The notes beneath the pieces were generated by a model, which was given only the letters and a program-made list of their open reading frames with translations, was not told the DNA's origin and ran no database searches. A program made the translations under genes and the position numbers. Of a DNA stretch of 64,000 bases, positions 26,278 through 36,491 are shown one piece after another. Source of the stretch: Streptomyces sp. NBC_00425 (GTDB lineage Bacteria > Actinomycetota > Actinomycetes > Streptomycetales > Streptomycetaceae); contig NZ_CP107928.1 of NCBI RefSeq assembly GCF_036030735.1, forward strand, positions 9,734,001-9,798,000, written 5' to 3'. How positions within the stretch are numbered: the first letter of the stretch is position 1; each line of letters begins with the position of its first letter.

Positions 26278-26650
26278 GACAACCTCCTTGCGCGAATATC
26301 CGCCAGGAAAGAGTGCCCCGCCCCGAGGAGCCGGCCAAGTCGCGGCCGCTGTCCACACCTTGCCTGGCAGAAAGTCCGCCCCGGGCGCGGAGCCCTGCCG
26401 AAATGTCGGGGAGAACCCTGAACGGCCCCACGACACGGACAGCGAAGGTCTCCCGAATGCTTTGACATCTGAAGGGAGAACAGATGCGAACAGATGCGGG
26501 CATGCTTTACCTGAACCTTTCACGCTCTCCGCCCCACCCGCGCTCCTGGAGTTCCTCTCAGGGGAAACCCCGACTGGCGCACCGGCCGCCCCGCGCACAC
26601 CCTCGGTCGCGTTCTTGCGTGCCCGATTCCTTATCCCGCGGAGAGTGAAA
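26278..26650. promoter_or_regulatory. Divergent intergenic region, LAL regulator / MFS exporter
   Basis: This 373-base non-coding stretch between divergent starts has a lower GC content than the genes around it, with AT-richer patches near 26455-26500. It should contain promoters for both genes and perhaps LAL binding sites. No clear operator was resolved by eye. Confidence 0.4.
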
Positions 26651-28060
26651 GTGCCCACCCCCAGCAGCGTCCGGCTGCGAATCGGCTATGCCTGCGGGGC
26701 CCTGGTGACTGGCGCGTTCACGACGCTCCCAGGGCTCCTGCTGCTCCCCTACCTCACCGACACCCTCGGCGTGGGCGCGGCCCTCGCCGGATGCGTCGTC
26801 CTGATCCCCAAAGCGTGGGCGGTGCTGCTCACCCCCCTCGCCGGCCGCGCCGGCGACCGCACCCACGCCAGACGAGGCAGCAGACGACGCCACATCCTGA
26901 CCGGCGGCCTCGGCGCCGCCGCCGGATTCGCCGCGATGCTCGCGGGCGTCACCGACGGCGCCGCGGGCGCGGCCTGGACAGGCCTCGGATTCCTCCTCAC
27001 CGCGACAGCCTTCGCCTTCTTCCAGGCCGCCTACGCCGCGCTCCCCGCCGACCTCGCGGACAGCCCGCGCGAACGGACCCGGCTGGTCGGCGGCCGGGTG
27101 GCGGGCATCGCCGTGGCCGCCCTGACCATCGGCTCGGCCGGACCCGCCATCGCCGACGCGGACGGCGGCAGCCTCGCCGGACACCGCTGGGCCGGCCTGT
27201 TCGGCGCCGCCGTCATGGCCGCCGGAGCCCTGGCCGTCGCCTTCGGCCCCGCCCACACCCGCCCCGCCCACACCCGCCCCGCCCACACACGCCCCGCGGC
27301 CCCGCCCGCACCCCCCGCCCCACCCCGCACGGCGGACGGCGCCCACCCCGCACGCCGGCTCGCCCTGCTGCGCGAGATCCCCGCCTTCGCCGCCCTGCTG
27401 CGCACCACGGCCCTCCAGATGGCCGCCACCGGCTGCCTGCTCGCCGCGGGACCGTACTTCGCCGAACACATCCTGCACGACCCCGACCTGACACCCCTGC
27501 TCGTCGCCGCGTTCGTCCTGCCCAACCTGCTCGTCGTCCCCCTGTGGACCCGCTTCGCCGCCCGCCACGGACACCGCGCGGGACTCCGCACGGCCTGCGC
27601 CCTCTTCGCCGGCGGCTGCCTGCTGCTGGCCGCCGCGCCCGCCCTGCCCGCACCGTACGCACCCGCCGTGCTGCTCATCATCGGCACGGCACACGCCGGC
27701 CAACTCCTCTTCCTCTACGCGATGCTGGCCGAGACCACGGCCCACGACAGCGCGCACACCGGCCGCAACCGCGTCGGCGCGCTGTCCGGACTGTTCAGCG
27801 CAGCCGAGGCCCTCGGCATCGCCGCCGGACCCTTCCTGGTCGCCCTCGTAGCGCTCCAGCCCTTCGGCTACACCCCCTCCACCACCGGGCAGGCGGCCCA
27901 CCAGAGCGCCACCGCCCAATGGGGCGTCCTGGCCGCGATGTCACTGCTCCCGGCCCTGCTCACCGCCGCCGCACTGCTCCTCCTGCGCGACCGGCGCCCC
28001 GGCACACCCGCCCCGACCATCGCGCAGACGACCGGCGAGCTCGCACAACCCCGGCTTTAG
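26651..28060 (+). CDS. MFS transporter (MelB/GPH-like), probable product exporter
   Basis: This 469-aa integral membrane protein has about 12 hydrophobic segments. The first cytoplasmic loop has LAGRAGDRTHARRGSRR, the MFS loop 2-3 motif. The central cytoplasmic loop carries three PAHTR repeats followed by a Pro-rich linker. GTG 26651 follows GGAGAG. It starts the exporter/carboxylase block, 78 bases before the next coding start. Export of the polyketide (self-resistance) is the obvious role by context; sugar symport as in other MelB relatives is less likely here. Confidence 0.87.
   Translation: MPTPSSVRLRIGYACGALVTGAFTTLPGLLLLPYLTDTLGVGAALAGCVVLIPKAWAVLLTPLAGRAGDRTHARRGSRRRHILTGGLGAAAGFAAMLAGVTDGAAGAAWTGLGFLLTATAFAFFQAAYAALPADLADSPRERTRLVGGRVAGIAVAALTIGSAGPAIADADGGSLAGHRWAGLFGAAVMAAGALAVAFGPAHTRPAHTRPAHTRPAAPPAPPAPPRTADGAHPARRLALLREIPAFAALLRTTALQMAATGCLLAAGPYFAEHILHDPDLTPLLVAAFVLPNLLVVPLWTRFAARHGHRAGLRTACALFAGGCLLLAAAPALPAPYAPAVLLIIGTAHAGQLLFLYAMLAETTAHDSAHTGRNRVGALSGLFSAAEALGIAAGPFLVALVALQPFGYTPSTTGQAAHQSATAQWGVLAAMSLLPALLTAAALLLLRDRRPGTPAPTIAQTTGELAQPRL
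27247..27296 (+). repeat. Three tandem 15-bp repeats inside the MFS gene
   Basis: The unit CCCGCCCACACCCG-like is repeated three times in phase, encoding PAHTR three times in the central loop of the transporter. In-frame 15-bp units allow length change without frameshift. The third copy has one base change (ACACACG). Confidence 0.75.
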
Positions 28061-28137
28061 GCGGCGGATCGACGCTCGGTGCCGCGCCACCCACCCGAGC
28101 CGGCGCACCCGTGTCGAAGAGGGGCCTTCCATTGAGC

Positions 28138-29751
28138 ATGACCGACGAAAGGCCGGTGAGGGGTGCGCAGGCGCCGCCGAAACCCGCGACGACCCGCCCC
28201 ACCTCGCTGCGCGAGCGCACCGCCGAACTCGTCGCCCTGCGCGAGCAGGTGGCCCGCGGACCCAGCGAGCAGGCCACCCGGGCCCAGCACGACAAAGGCA
28301 AACTGACCGCCCACGAACGCCTGCGGCTCCTCTTCGACGAAGGGACGTTCGTCGAGATCGAAGGACTGCGCCGGCACCGGGCCACCGGATTCGGCCTGGA
28401 GTTCAAAAAACCGCACAGCGACGGCGTGGTCATCGGCTGGGGCCGGGTGCACGAGCGCACCGTCTTCGCCTACGCCCACGACTTCCGCATCTTCGGCGGC
28501 GCACTCGGCGAAGCCCACGCAGCGAAGATCCACAAGGTGATGGACCTCGCCGAGGCCGCCGGCGCCCCCGTCGTCGGCCTGTGCGACGGCGCCGGCGCCC
28601 GCATCCAGGAAGGCGTCACCGCACTCGCCGGATACGGCGGCATCTTCACCCGCAACGTCCGCAACTCCGGAGTCATCCCCCAGATCTCCGTCGTGCTCGG
28701 CCCCTGCGCCGGAGGCGCCGCCTACTCGCCCGCCCTCACCGACTTCGTGTTCATGGTCCGCGGCACCTCACAGATGTTCATCACCGGACCGGACGTGGTG
28801 CAGGCCGTGACCGGCGAACACGTCACCCAGGAACGACTCGGCGGCGCCGACAGCCACGCCGCCGTCTCCGGCGTCGCCGGCTTCGCCTACGACACCGAGG
28901 AGAGCTGCCTCGAGGACGTCCGCTACCTGCTGTCGTACCTGCCGTCCAACAACCGCGAACTGCCCCCGCCGGCCGACGCCGACGACCCCGCGGACCGCCG
29001 CTGCGACCGCCTCCTCGACCTCGTCCCCGCCCAGCCCAACCAGTCGTACGACATGCGCGAGGTGATCGCCGAAGTCGTCGACCACGGCGAGTACTTCGAA
29101 GTCCACGCCGGCTGGGCGCAGAACGTCGTCTGCGCGTTCTCCCGCCTCGACGGGCAGGTCGTCGGCATCGTCGCCAACCAGCCCGCCGCCCTCGCCGGCG
29201 TCCTCGACATCCACGCCTCCGAGAAAGCCGCACGCTTCGTCCAGTTCTGCGACGCCTTCAGCGTGCCGCTGGTGACCCTCGTCGACGTGCCCGGCTTCCT
29301 CCCGGGCGTCGACCAGGAACACGGCGGAGTCATCCGCCACGGCGCCAAACTCCTCTACGCCTACTGCAACGCCACCGTGCCCCGCATCTCCCTCGTCCTG
29401 CGCAAGGCCTACGGCGGCGCGTACATCGTGATGGACTCCCGCTCGATCGGCGCCGACATCGCGCTGGCCTGGCCCTCCAACGAGATCGCCGTGATGGGCG
29501 CCGAGGGCGCCGCAGGCGTGATCTTCCGCCGGGAGATCGCCGCCGCCGACGACCCCGACGCCGTCCGCGCACAGAAGATCAAGGACTACGAGACCGAACT
29601 CATGCACCCCTACTACGCGGCCGAGCGCGGCCTCGTGGACGACGTGATCGACCCCGCCGACACCCGCTCCCGGCTCATCACCGCCCTGTCCATGCTGCGC
29701 TCCAAACACGTGCCGCTGCCGGGACGCAAGCACGGGAACCTGCCCCTGTGA
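28138..29751 (+). CDS. Acyl-CoA carboxylase beta (carboxyltransferase) subunit
   Basis: This 537-aa carboxyltransferase is of the propionyl/acetyl-CoA carboxylase beta type. Motifs include the N-terminal HDKGKLTAHERL, the acyl-CoA oxyanion loop GAGARIQEG, GPCAGGAAYSPA, and the biotin-side loop RKAYGGAYIVM. It transfers CO2 from carboxybiotin to acyl-CoA, giving malonyl- or methylmalonyl-CoA extender units. ATG 28138 is the conservative start; in-frame TTG 28132 and GTG 28111 also exist, and GAGGGG lies before the TTG. The epsilon subunit follows with a GTGA overlap. No biotinylated alpha subunit is in the window, so it must use one encoded elsewhere. Confidence 0.95.
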   Translation: MTDERPVRGAQAPPKPATTRPTSLRERTAELVALREQVARGPSEQATRAQHDKGKLTAHERLRLLFDEGTFVEIEGLRRHRATGFGLEFKKPHSDGVVIGWGRVHERTVFAYAHDFRIFGGALGEAHAAKIHKVMDLAEAAGAPVVGLCDGAGARIQEGVTALAGYGGIFTRNVRNSGVIPQISVVLGPCAGGAAYSPALTDFVFMVRGTSQMFITGPDVVQAVTGEHVTQERLGGADSHAAVSGVAGFAYDTEESCLEDVRYLLSYLPSNNRELPPPADADDPADRRCDRLLDLVPAQPNQSYDMREVIAEVVDHGEYFEVHAGWAQNVVCAFSRLDGQVVGIVANQPAALAGVLDIHASEKAARFVQFCDAFSVPLVTLVDVPGFLPGVDQEHGGVIRHGAKLLYAYCNATVPRISLVLRKAYGGAYIVMDSRSIGADIALAWPSNEIAVMGAEGAAGVIFRREIAAADDPDAVRAQKIKDYETELMHPYYAAERGLVDDVIDPADTRSRLITALSMLRSKHVPLPGRKHGNLPL

Positions 29752-29999
29752 GCGCCGGGAGGAACAACCCCGAACCCGCCACCGAGCAGGCGCTCGCCCA
29801 GGCCTCCCTGCGGATCCTGCGCGGCAACCCCACCCTGGAGGAGGTCGCGGCGCTCGCCACCGCCCTCGCGGCCCGAGCGCGCACCGCGAGCGGCGGCCGC
29901 CGGCCGCACACCCCCGCAGGCCCGGCCGACCCGACGGCGCGCACCCGCCGGCAGCGACCCGGCGAGGACTTCAGGGCCCCCGGGGCATGGGCCTCGTGA
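29748..29999 (+). CDS. Acyl-CoA carboxylase epsilon subunit
   Basis: This 83-aa small protein is coupled to the beta-subunit stop (GTGA). It has the short helix-forming core LRILRGNPTLEEVAALATAL that defines actinobacterial carboxylase epsilon subunits, then a basic low-complexity tail. It stabilises the alpha-beta complex and raises activity in Streptomyces carboxylases. Confidence 0.88.
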   Translation: MSAGRNNPEPATEQALAQASLRILRGNPTLEEVAALATALAARARTASGGRRPHTPAGPADPTARTRRQRPGEDFRAPGAWAS

Positions 30000-30107
30000 C
30001 CCCACGCCCCCCGGCCCCGGACCCGCGCCGCAAACCCGTCGCCCGGACCGGCGCCCCCCGCACCCTCGCCGCCCCCATCTGCGCAAACGACACGTAGGGG
30101 AACAACC

Positions 30108-32006
30108 ATGTCCACGGTCAACGAAGCACCCGCCGCGCAGACCGCGACCCGGCACAAGGACGTGCGACGTCTGCACCGGGTCGTCATCAGGTTCGCGGGT
30201 GACTCCGGCGACGGCATGCAGCTCACCGGCGACCGCTTCACCTCACAGACGGCCTCGTTCGGCAACGACCTGTCGACACTGCCGAACTTCCCCGCCGAGA
30301 TCCGCGCCCCCGCCGGAACCCTGCCGGGCGTCTCCTCCTTCCAGCTGCACTTCGCCGACCACGACATCCTCACCCCCGGCGACGCCCCCGACGTCCTGGT
30401 CGCGATGAACCCGGCCGCACTGAAGGCGAACATCGCCGACGTCCCCCGCGGCGCCGAAGTCATCGTCGACACCGACGAGTTCACCCCACGGGCGATGACG
30501 AAGGCCGGCTACGCGACGTCCCCCCTCGAGGACGGCTCACTGGACGGCTACCGCACCCATCCGGTGCCCCTGACCACCCTCACGGTCCAGGCGCTCAAGG
30601 AGTTCGACCTCTCACGCAAGGAGGCCGAGCGCAGCAAGAACATGTTCGCGCTCGGTCTGCTGTCGTGGATGTACCACCGGCCCACCGAGGGCACCGAGAA
30701 GTTCCTGAGGTCGAAGTTCGCGAAGAAGCCCGACATCGCGGCCGCCAACATCGCCGCGTTCCGGGCGGGCTGGAACTTCGGGGAGACGACCGAGGACTTC
30801 GCGGTGTCCTACGAGGTCGCGCCGGCCGCGCAGGCCTTCCCGGCCGGCGTCCACCGCAACATCTCCGGCAACCTGGCCCTGTCCTACGGCCTGATCGCCG
30901 CCTCCCGGCAGGCGGATCTGCCGTTGTTCCTGGGCTCGTATCCGATCACGCCGGCCTCGGACATCCTGCACGAGCTGTCGAAGCACAAGAACTTCGGCGT
31001 GCGCACCTTCCAGGCCGAGGACGAGATCGCCGGGATCGGCGCGGCGCTGGGCGCGGCCTTCGGCGGCAGCCTGGCCGTCACCACGACGTCCGGTCCGGGC
31101 GTGGCCCTCAAGTCGGAGACGATCGGCCTCGCCGTGTCACTCGAACTGCCCCTGCTGATCGTGGACATCCAGCGCGGCGGCCCCTCCACCGGCCTGCCCA
31201 CCAGGACGGAACAGGCGGACCTGCTCCAGGCGATGTACGGCCGCAACGGCGAGGCCCCGGTGCCGATCGTGGCCCCGCGCACCCCCGCCGACTGCTTCGA
31301 GGCCGCACTGGACGCCGCCCGCATCGCCCTCACCTACCGCACCCCCGTCTTCCTCCTCTCCGACGGCTACCTCGCCAACGGCTCCGAGCCCTGGCGCGTC
31401 CCCGACACCGGCCGACTCCCCGACCTGCGCACCCAGTTCGCCCAGCACCCCAACCACACCCTGGCCGACGGCACCGAGGTGTTCTGGCCCTACAAGCGCG
31501 ATCCGCACACCCTGGCGCGCCCCTGGGCGATCCCCGGCACGCCGGGACTGGAGCACCGCATCGGCGGGATCGAGAAGCAGGACGGCACGGGCAACATCTC
31601 CTACGACCCGGCCAACCACGACTTCATGGTCCGCACCCGCCAGGCCAAGATCGACGGCATCGACGTCCCGGACCTCGAGGTCGACGACCCGCACGCCGCC
31701 CGGACCCTGGTACTGGGCTGGGGCTCCACCTACGGCCCGATCACCGCGGCCGTCCGCACGCTGCGCGCCGCCGGGACGCCCATCGCGCAGGCCCACCTGC
31801 GCCACCTCAACCCCTTCCCGCAGAACCTGGGCGAGGTCCTCGGACGCTACGACAAGGTGATCGTCCCCGAGATGAACCTCGGCCAGCTCGCCACCCTCAT
31901 CCGCGCCCGCTATCTCGTCGACGCCCACTCCCACAACCAGGTCAACGGCATGCCGTTCAAAGCCGAGCAGCTCGCCGCGGCGCTCAAGGAGGCCATCGAT
32001 GACTGA
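30108..32006 (+). CDS. korA: 2-oxoacid:acceptor (ferredoxin) oxidoreductase, alpha (fused gamma-alpha) subunit
   Basis: This 632-aa KorA-type protein has an N-terminal gamma domain (residues 20-200; FAGDSGDGMQLTGDRFT) fused to an alpha domain with YPITPASDILHELSKHKN and QAEDEIAGIGAALGAAFGG. It pairs with the beta subunit whose start it overlaps by 8 bases. The enzyme decarboxylates a 2-oxoacid such as 2-oxoglutarate to the acyl-CoA and passes electrons to ferredoxin. Placement directly after the acyl-CoA carboxylase genes suggests precursor or reducing-power supply for the cluster. A similar oxidoreductase pair occurs in the coelimycin (cpk) cluster of S. coelicolor. Confidence 0.93.
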   Translation: MSTVNEAPAAQTATRHKDVRRLHRVVIRFAGDSGDGMQLTGDRFTSQTASFGNDLSTLPNFPAEIRAPAGTLPGVSSFQLHFADHDILTPGDAPDVLVAMNPAALKANIADVPRGAEVIVDTDEFTPRAMTKAGYATSPLEDGSLDGYRTHPVPLTTLTVQALKEFDLSRKEAERSKNMFALGLLSWMYHRPTEGTEKFLRSKFAKKPDIAAANIAAFRAGWNFGETTEDFAVSYEVAPAAQAFPAGVHRNISGNLALSYGLIAASRQADLPLFLGSYPITPASDILHELSKHKNFGVRTFQAEDEIAGIGAALGAAFGGSLAVTTTSGPGVALKSETIGLAVSLELPLLIVDIQRGGPSTGLPTRTEQADLLQAMYGRNGEAPVPIVAPRTPADCFEAALDAARIALTYRTPVFLLSDGYLANGSEPWRVPDTGRLPDLRTQFAQHPNHTLADGTEVFWPYKRDPHTLARPWAIPGTPGLEHRIGGIEKQDGTGNISYDPANHDFMVRTRQAKIDGIDVPDLEVDDPHAARTLVLGWGSTYGPITAAVRTLRAAGTPIAQAHLRHLNPFPQNLGEVLGRYDKVIVPEMNLGQLATLIRARYLVDAHSHNQVNGMPFKAEQLAAALKEAIDD

Positions 32007-33081
32007 GACGTCGACACACCACCCCGGCGGCACGACCGACGCGCTCGCCCTCGTGCCCAAGGCCGAGGCCCGGCAGTCCATGAAGGACTTCAAGTCGGAC
32101 CAGGAGGTGCGCTGGTGCCCGGGCTGCGGCGACTACGCGATCCTCGCCGCCGTGCAGGGCTTCATGCCCGAACTCGGCCTGGCCAAGGAGAACATCGTCT
32201 TCGTCTCCGGGATCGGCTGCTCCTCGCGCTTCCCGTACTACATGAACACCTACGGCATGCACTCCATCCACGGCCGCGCCCCCGCCATCGCCACCGGCCT
32301 GGCCTCCTCGCGCCGCGACCTGTCCGTCTGGGTCGTCACCGGCGACGGCGACGCCCTCTCCATCGGCGGCAACCACCTCATCCACGCCCTGCGCCGCAAC
32401 GTCAACCTCAAGATCCTGCTCTTCAACAACCGGATCTACGGCCTCACCAAAGGCCAGTACAGCCCGACCTCCGAAATCGGCAAGATCACCAAATCCACCC
32501 CCATGGGCTCCCTCGACGCACCCTTCAACCCGGTGTCCCTCGCCATCGGAGCGGAGGCCTCCTTCGTCGCCCGCACCGTCGACTCCGACCGCAAGCACCT
32601 CACCGACGTGCTGCGCCAGGCGGCCGCCCACCCCGGCACCGCGCTGGTCGAGATCTACCAGAACTGCAACATCTTCAACGACGGCGCCTTCGAAGTCCTC
32701 AGGGACAGGCAGCAGGCGCAGGAGGCCGTGATCCGCCTGGAACACGGCCGGCCGATCACCTTCGGCGCCGACGCCTGCCAGGGCGTCGTCCGCGACCCGG
32801 CCACGGGCGAGATGAAAGTCGTCGCGGTCACCGAGGACAACAAGGCCGACATCCTCGTCCACGACGCGCACGCCGCGTCCCCGACCACCGCCTTCGCCCT
32901 CTCCCGCCTCGCCGACCCCGACACCCTCCACCACACGCCCATCGGCGTCTTCCGCAGCACCGAACGAGCCGTCTACGACACCCAGATGTCCCGCCAGCTC
33001 GACGACGCCGTCGAACAACACGGCAAGGGCGACCTCGCCGCGCTGCTGGCCGGCGGCGACACCTGGACCGTCGCCGGCTGA
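31999..33081 (+). CDS. korB: 2-oxoacid:acceptor (ferredoxin) oxidoreductase, beta subunit
   Basis: This 360-aa thiamine-diphosphate subunit has [11 protein letters not shown] and [11 protein letters not shown], whose Cys residues bind the Fe-S cluster. The TPP motif is [20 protein letters not shown], extending to the [11 protein letters not shown] segment. It is coupled to the alpha subunit. TPP chemistry decarboxylates the oxoacid here and CoA captures the acyl group. The C-terminal 100 residues include the usual beta-subunit tail that ends near [13 protein letters not shown]. The gene ends the plus-strand block of the cluster. Confidence 0.94.
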   Translation: MTETSTHHPGGTTDALALVPKAEARQSMKDFKSDQEVRWCPGCGDYAILAAVQGFMPELGLAKENIVFVSGIGCSSRFPYYMNTYGMHSIHGRAPAIATGLASSRRDLSVWVVTGDGDALSIGGNHLIHALRRNVNLKILLFNNRIYGLTKGQYSPTSEIGKITKSTPMGSLDAPFNPVSLAIGAEASFVARTVDSDRKHLTDVLRQAAAHPGTALVEIYQNCNIFNDGAFEVLRDRQQAQEAVIRLEHGRPITFGADACQGVVRDPATGEMKVVAVTEDNKADILVHDAHAASPTTAFALSRLADPDTLHHTPIGVFRSTERAVYDTQMSRQLDDAVEQHGKGDLAALLAGGDTWTVAG

Positions 33082-33272
33082 ACCGGCAGACCCCCTCACC
33101 ACCGCCGGGAGGCACAACGCCGTGCCCCCTCGACGCTGCCCAGCGGCCCGCACACCACCTGCCGCACCGCCGACGCGGCACGCGCGGCACTCGCGCAGGA
33201 GCCCACCGCACGGGCGCGGCGCCCCGCTGGGGAGCGCCCCCGCCCACCGCGCCGAAGGCGCCGCCGCCGGTT

Positions 33273-34742
33273 TCAGCCGAACCAGGTCTTGACGGCGAGC
33301 AGCAACCGGTCATGGGCGTCGGCCGGCCCGAGCCAGGCGATGTGCCCGTCCGGGCGCACGAGCACGGCCTGCGCGCCGAGCTCCGCGGACGGCTCGGCCG
33401 CCACCACGTCCAGCCGGTCCGCCCACGCCGACAGATCCGGCAGAGTGCCCTCGCCCGACCGCCCGGGCCCCAGGACCAGACCACGCCCAGACGACAGCAG
33501 GGGCCCGGCCGGGACGACCCCGTCCGGCGTCCTCAGGGACACCTCGGGCAACACCGCCCCGAGCAGCGGGTGAGCCGGCCCGCCGTCCCCCGCGAAGGGG
33601 TAGCGGACCTTGGTCACGTACTGCACGAGAAACGCGTTGACCTCGTCGGACCGCATCAGCTCGGCGAAGATCTCACGCAACGGGGCGGCCTGCTCCAGCG
33701 GCGTCTGCAGCGGAATCTGGGCGAGCGCCCGGCGACAGGCCCGCTCACCGACCGGCCGGCGCTCGTCGTCGTACGTGTCCAGCAGCCCGGCCGGGGCCCA
33801 GCCGCGCACGGCGGCGGCCAGCTTCCAGCCGAGGTTCACCGCGTCGTGCACGGCGGTGTTCATCCCGTGCCCGGACGACGGCGGATGCGGATGGGCTGCG
33901 TCCCCCGCGAGGAAGACCCGGCCGACCCGGTAGCGCCGCGCCAGCCGGGTGGGACTCCCGTACCGTGTCATCCACCGCACGGCCCGCAGGTCCGGAGCCC
34001 GCCCGGTGATCCGCTCGATGGTGGAGCGGATCTCGTGGACCGTCACCGGCACGGCGCCGCCCGGCGGCTCACGGTCGAACTCGACCGTCATCAGCCGCAC
34101 TTCGCAGGGGTCGGCCGGATTCACCGGCAGCACCCCGAACTGGCCGTCCGGATACGAACCGGCCCTGAACAGCGCCTGGGACTCGTCGTCCACGACGACG
34201 TCGGCGATGACGCCGTAATAGGAGGGGGCCAGCACATCGAAGTCGAACCCGGCGGCCTGCGCCACGGCGCTGCCGGGCCCGTCGCACCCCACGACATACC
34301 GGGCGCGCATCCGGCCCGCGCCGTCCCGCCCGGCCACCGTGAGCGTCACCCCGGCCGCGTCCTGCTCGAGGCCGACGACCTCCGCGCCGAGACGCACCTC
34401 GACCCCCAGCTCGACCGCGCGCTCGCGCAGCAGCTGCTCACTGCGCCACTGCGGCACGATCAAGTCGTAGTCCGTCTTGGCGAGTTCACCGTCGATGTCC
34501 CGGTAGACGAGACCGAAGTGCGACCGGCCCCACGTGGGGGTGTCCGGGCCGAAGAAGCGGCCCGCCAGCCCCCGCATCCGCAGAAAGTCCGCGATGTGCG
34601 CGTTGAGGAGCATGCCGCCCGAACGCTCGGGCAGCTCGTCGCGGCGCTCCAGGACAACGGTGGGAACCTCGGCCAGCCCCAGCTCGCAGGCGAGCATCAG
34701 ACCGGCCGCACCCCCACCGACGATGATCACAGGATCAGACAT
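33273..34742 (-). CDS. FAD-dependent monooxygenase (PheA/TfdB aromatic-hydroxylase type)
   Basis: This 489-aa class A flavin monooxygenase has the N-terminal dinucleotide motif [14 protein letters not shown], the DG-type motif [10 protein letters not shown] (about residues 155-165) and the FAD ribityl motif [16 protein letters not shown], followed by NLGWKL. A C-terminal thioredoxin-like domain (from about 390) ends in the DGHIAWLG signature seen in this class. Such enzymes hydroxylate or Baeyer-Villiger-oxidise natural products. It is convergent with korB and is probably the last tailoring gene of the cluster. Confidence 0.92.
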   Translation of the reverse strand: MSDPVIIVGGGAAGLMLACELGLAEVPTVVLERRDELPERSGGMLLNAHIADFLRMRGLAGRFFGPDTPTWGRSHFGLVYRDIDGELAKTDYDLIVPQWRSEQLLRERAVELGVEVRLGAEVVGLEQDAAGVTLTVAGRDGAGRMRARYVVGCDGPGSAVAQAAGFDFDVLAPSYYGVIADVVVDDESQALFRAGSYPDGQFGVLPVNPADPCEVRLMTVEFDREPPGGAVPVTVHEIRSTIERITGRAPDLRAVRWMTRYGSPTRLARRYRVGRVFLAGDAAHPHPPSSGHGMNTAVHDAVNLGWKLAAAVRGWAPAGLLDTYDDERRPVGERACRRALAQIPLQTPLEQAAPLREIFAELMRSDEVNAFLVQYVTKVRYPFAGDGGPAHPLLGAVLPEVSLRTPDGVVPAGPLLSSGRGLVLGPGRSGEGTLPDLSAWADRLDVVAAEPSAELGAQAVLVRPDGHIAWLGPADAHDRLLLAVKTWFG

Positions 34743-35105
34743 GAACAGCAGCCTCCGCCACCGCCCTTAAGCCCGGACAAAGCCCCCGACGCACCCCTCC
34801 CGGGCGCCCGCCGACGCCCAGGACCGTGCACGTGCAGGGCCACCGGCCTCAGGCCGGGACGCCGCCGTGCCGCGAGAGGCGCGGCACGCCGAGCAGTACG
34901 CGCGCCTGGCGGCGCCGGTTCGCCGACCTGTGCCTGCCGGGCCAGGCCCGCTGGTGGCCCACGCGCGCTCCTGAGCCCTGCGCCCGGTCGTGGGATTTCC
35001 GGCCGGCTGACGCACGTCTGGTCTACCAGGGCAAGGAGGACACGCTCCGAAATACCTAATGTCTTATCTTGTCGGGTTTGGTTGCCGGGTCTATCGGAGG
35101 ATCGA
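34743..35105. promoter_or_regulatory. Divergent intergenic region, monooxygenase / subtilase
   Basis: This 363-base stretch has no supported gene. It must hold the promoter of the monooxygenase (minus) and of the protease (plus). An AT-richer patch (35050-35080) precedes the protease ribosome site GGAGGATCGA. No operator could be identified. Confidence 0.35.
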
Positions 35106-35778
35106 GTGGGACTGTCAGGAAGAACATCCGTCCACAGGATGCTGGCCGCGTGCGCCGTGCTGTCGGCGATCGCGGCCACCGCGGCCGTGACCGGCCCTGC
35201 GCAGGCAGCCGAGCCCGCACCGGCGCAGCGGTGGATCGTGCAGCTGAAGGACACCGTCACCGATCCGGGCAAGGTCGCAGAGGAGCAGACGAAAGGCCTG
35301 GCGCGCGACGGCCGGAGCAGACTCCGGCACGTCTACAACGCGGCCGCGGACGGGCTGGTCCTCAAGGGCTACGCCCTGGAGGCGACCGCGGAGCAGATCG
35401 CGTCCATCCGCGCCGATCCCCAGGTCGCCGCAGTCGAACGTGACGAGCAGGGATCCGTGCCCGAGCCCGTTGCCGGTCCGGCGCCGAAGCCGCCGCAGCA
35501 GCGGACGGGCAGGCCCGGGCAGGGCGGCGTCCTGCATGCGGGCGACCCCTTGCTGGCCGGGCAGTGGGGCCTGTTTCGGATCGGTGCCGTGGCCGGCGGC
35601 GAGCGCGGCTTCACCCTGCCCTCCCCGGCCCGGGTCGGGGTCGCCGTGCTGGACACCGGCATCGACGTCAACCACCCCGATCTCCGGGTCGCCGGGAGCG
35701 TGAACTTCTCCGGCGCGGCCACTGCGGACGACTTCTACGGTCACGGGACACACGTCGCAGGCATCGTCCAGGCACTCA

Positions 35779-35790
35779 GTAGGTGTTTTT
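35779..35790 (+). repeat. Left terminal inverted repeat of the transposon
   Basis: GTAGGTGTTTTT is the perfect inverse of the right end. The two ends share another short match a few bases further in (A, then CCC at inner positions 14 and 16-18). It directly follows the TCA target copy. Confidence 0.9.
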
Positions 35791-35856
35791 CAACCCGATG
35801 CCGCGTTGGCGAGCAGCTCGTCGAGTGATGCCTCGTGGGGCTCTGATCCGAGTCCC

Positions 35857-36453
35857 CTACTTGGTTTCGTTCGATTGTTCGATGGAGTGGGAGTGCCGGT
35901 GGGTTGCGACTCGTTCGCGGGTGGCGCATCGGCGGGAGCAGTAACGGCGCTCCGGGCCGCTGCCTTGGGCGATGAAGACGTTCTGGCAGCTAGTTGAGGC
36001 GCAGATCCTTCCCGGCGGGCGTTGGCGGTCCCAGACGAGGACGGTCAGGGCCATGCAGGAGGAGGCGAGGAGCCACTCGTCCCAGGCGGCGTTGTCGTCG
36101 TGGTCCAGGTGAGGATGCCAGGGGGTGTTGCCGCCGTGCGAGGTCAGGCGGAGCGGTCCGGTGTGGTCCAAGAGAAGGCGGTTGAGGGTGGCCGCGGCGC
36201 CGTCCGCGTGCTCGGCCGCGAAGACTTGCCGCAGTAGGTCAGCGGCTGCGCGCATCCCGGCAACATCCCGAGTCGTGAGTTCGATGGGGTCAGCCTCACC
36301 GTATGCACGAAGCACGCCGGCGACGGCGATTGGGTCAGGGTGCTCGTCAGCGAGGGCGTTGATCAGGGCGGCGGTGCGCCGAGCCGTGGTCAGCACGGAG
36401 TGCCGAGTGGACCAGTCGTCGCTGTTGAAGGACACCTGCGGAATGTAACGCAT
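35857..36453 (-). CDS. ABATE/CGNR zinc-finger transcriptional regulator
   Basis: This 198-aa protein of the ABATE-domain family has a C-terminal CGNR-type zinc finger: Cys at CASTSC, then YCSRRCATRERVATHR near the end. The N-terminal part is the alpha-beta ABATE domain. It is divergent from an MFS gene with 38 bases between starts and an inverted repeat in the gap, the standard layout of a local repressor controlling a transporter. It is passenger DNA of the transposon. The HTH-like zinc finger probably binds the palindrome at 36469. Confidence 0.85.
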   Translation of the reverse strand: MRYIPQVSFNSDDWSTRHSVLTTARRTAALINALADEHPDPIAVAGVLRAYGEADPIELTTRDVAGMRAAADLLRQVFAAEHADGAAATLNRLLLDHTGPLRLTSHGGNTPWHPHLDHDDNAAWDEWLLASSCMALTVLVWDRQRPPGRICASTSCQNVFIAQGSGPERRYCSRRCATRERVATHRHSHSIEQSNETK

Positions 36454-36468
36454 CTTGCTGAGTTTTGA

Positions 36469-36482
36469 GTTACCTCCGTAAC
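36469..36482. promoter_or_regulatory. Palindromic operator between the CGNR regulator and the MFS gene
   Basis: GTTACCTCCGTAAC is a perfect 5-base inverted repeat with a 4-base centre. It lies between the two divergent starts (36453 and 36492), where a regulator would control both genes. The link to the CGNR protein is inference. Confidence 0.55.
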
Positions 36483-36491
36483 GTCTTGTCG

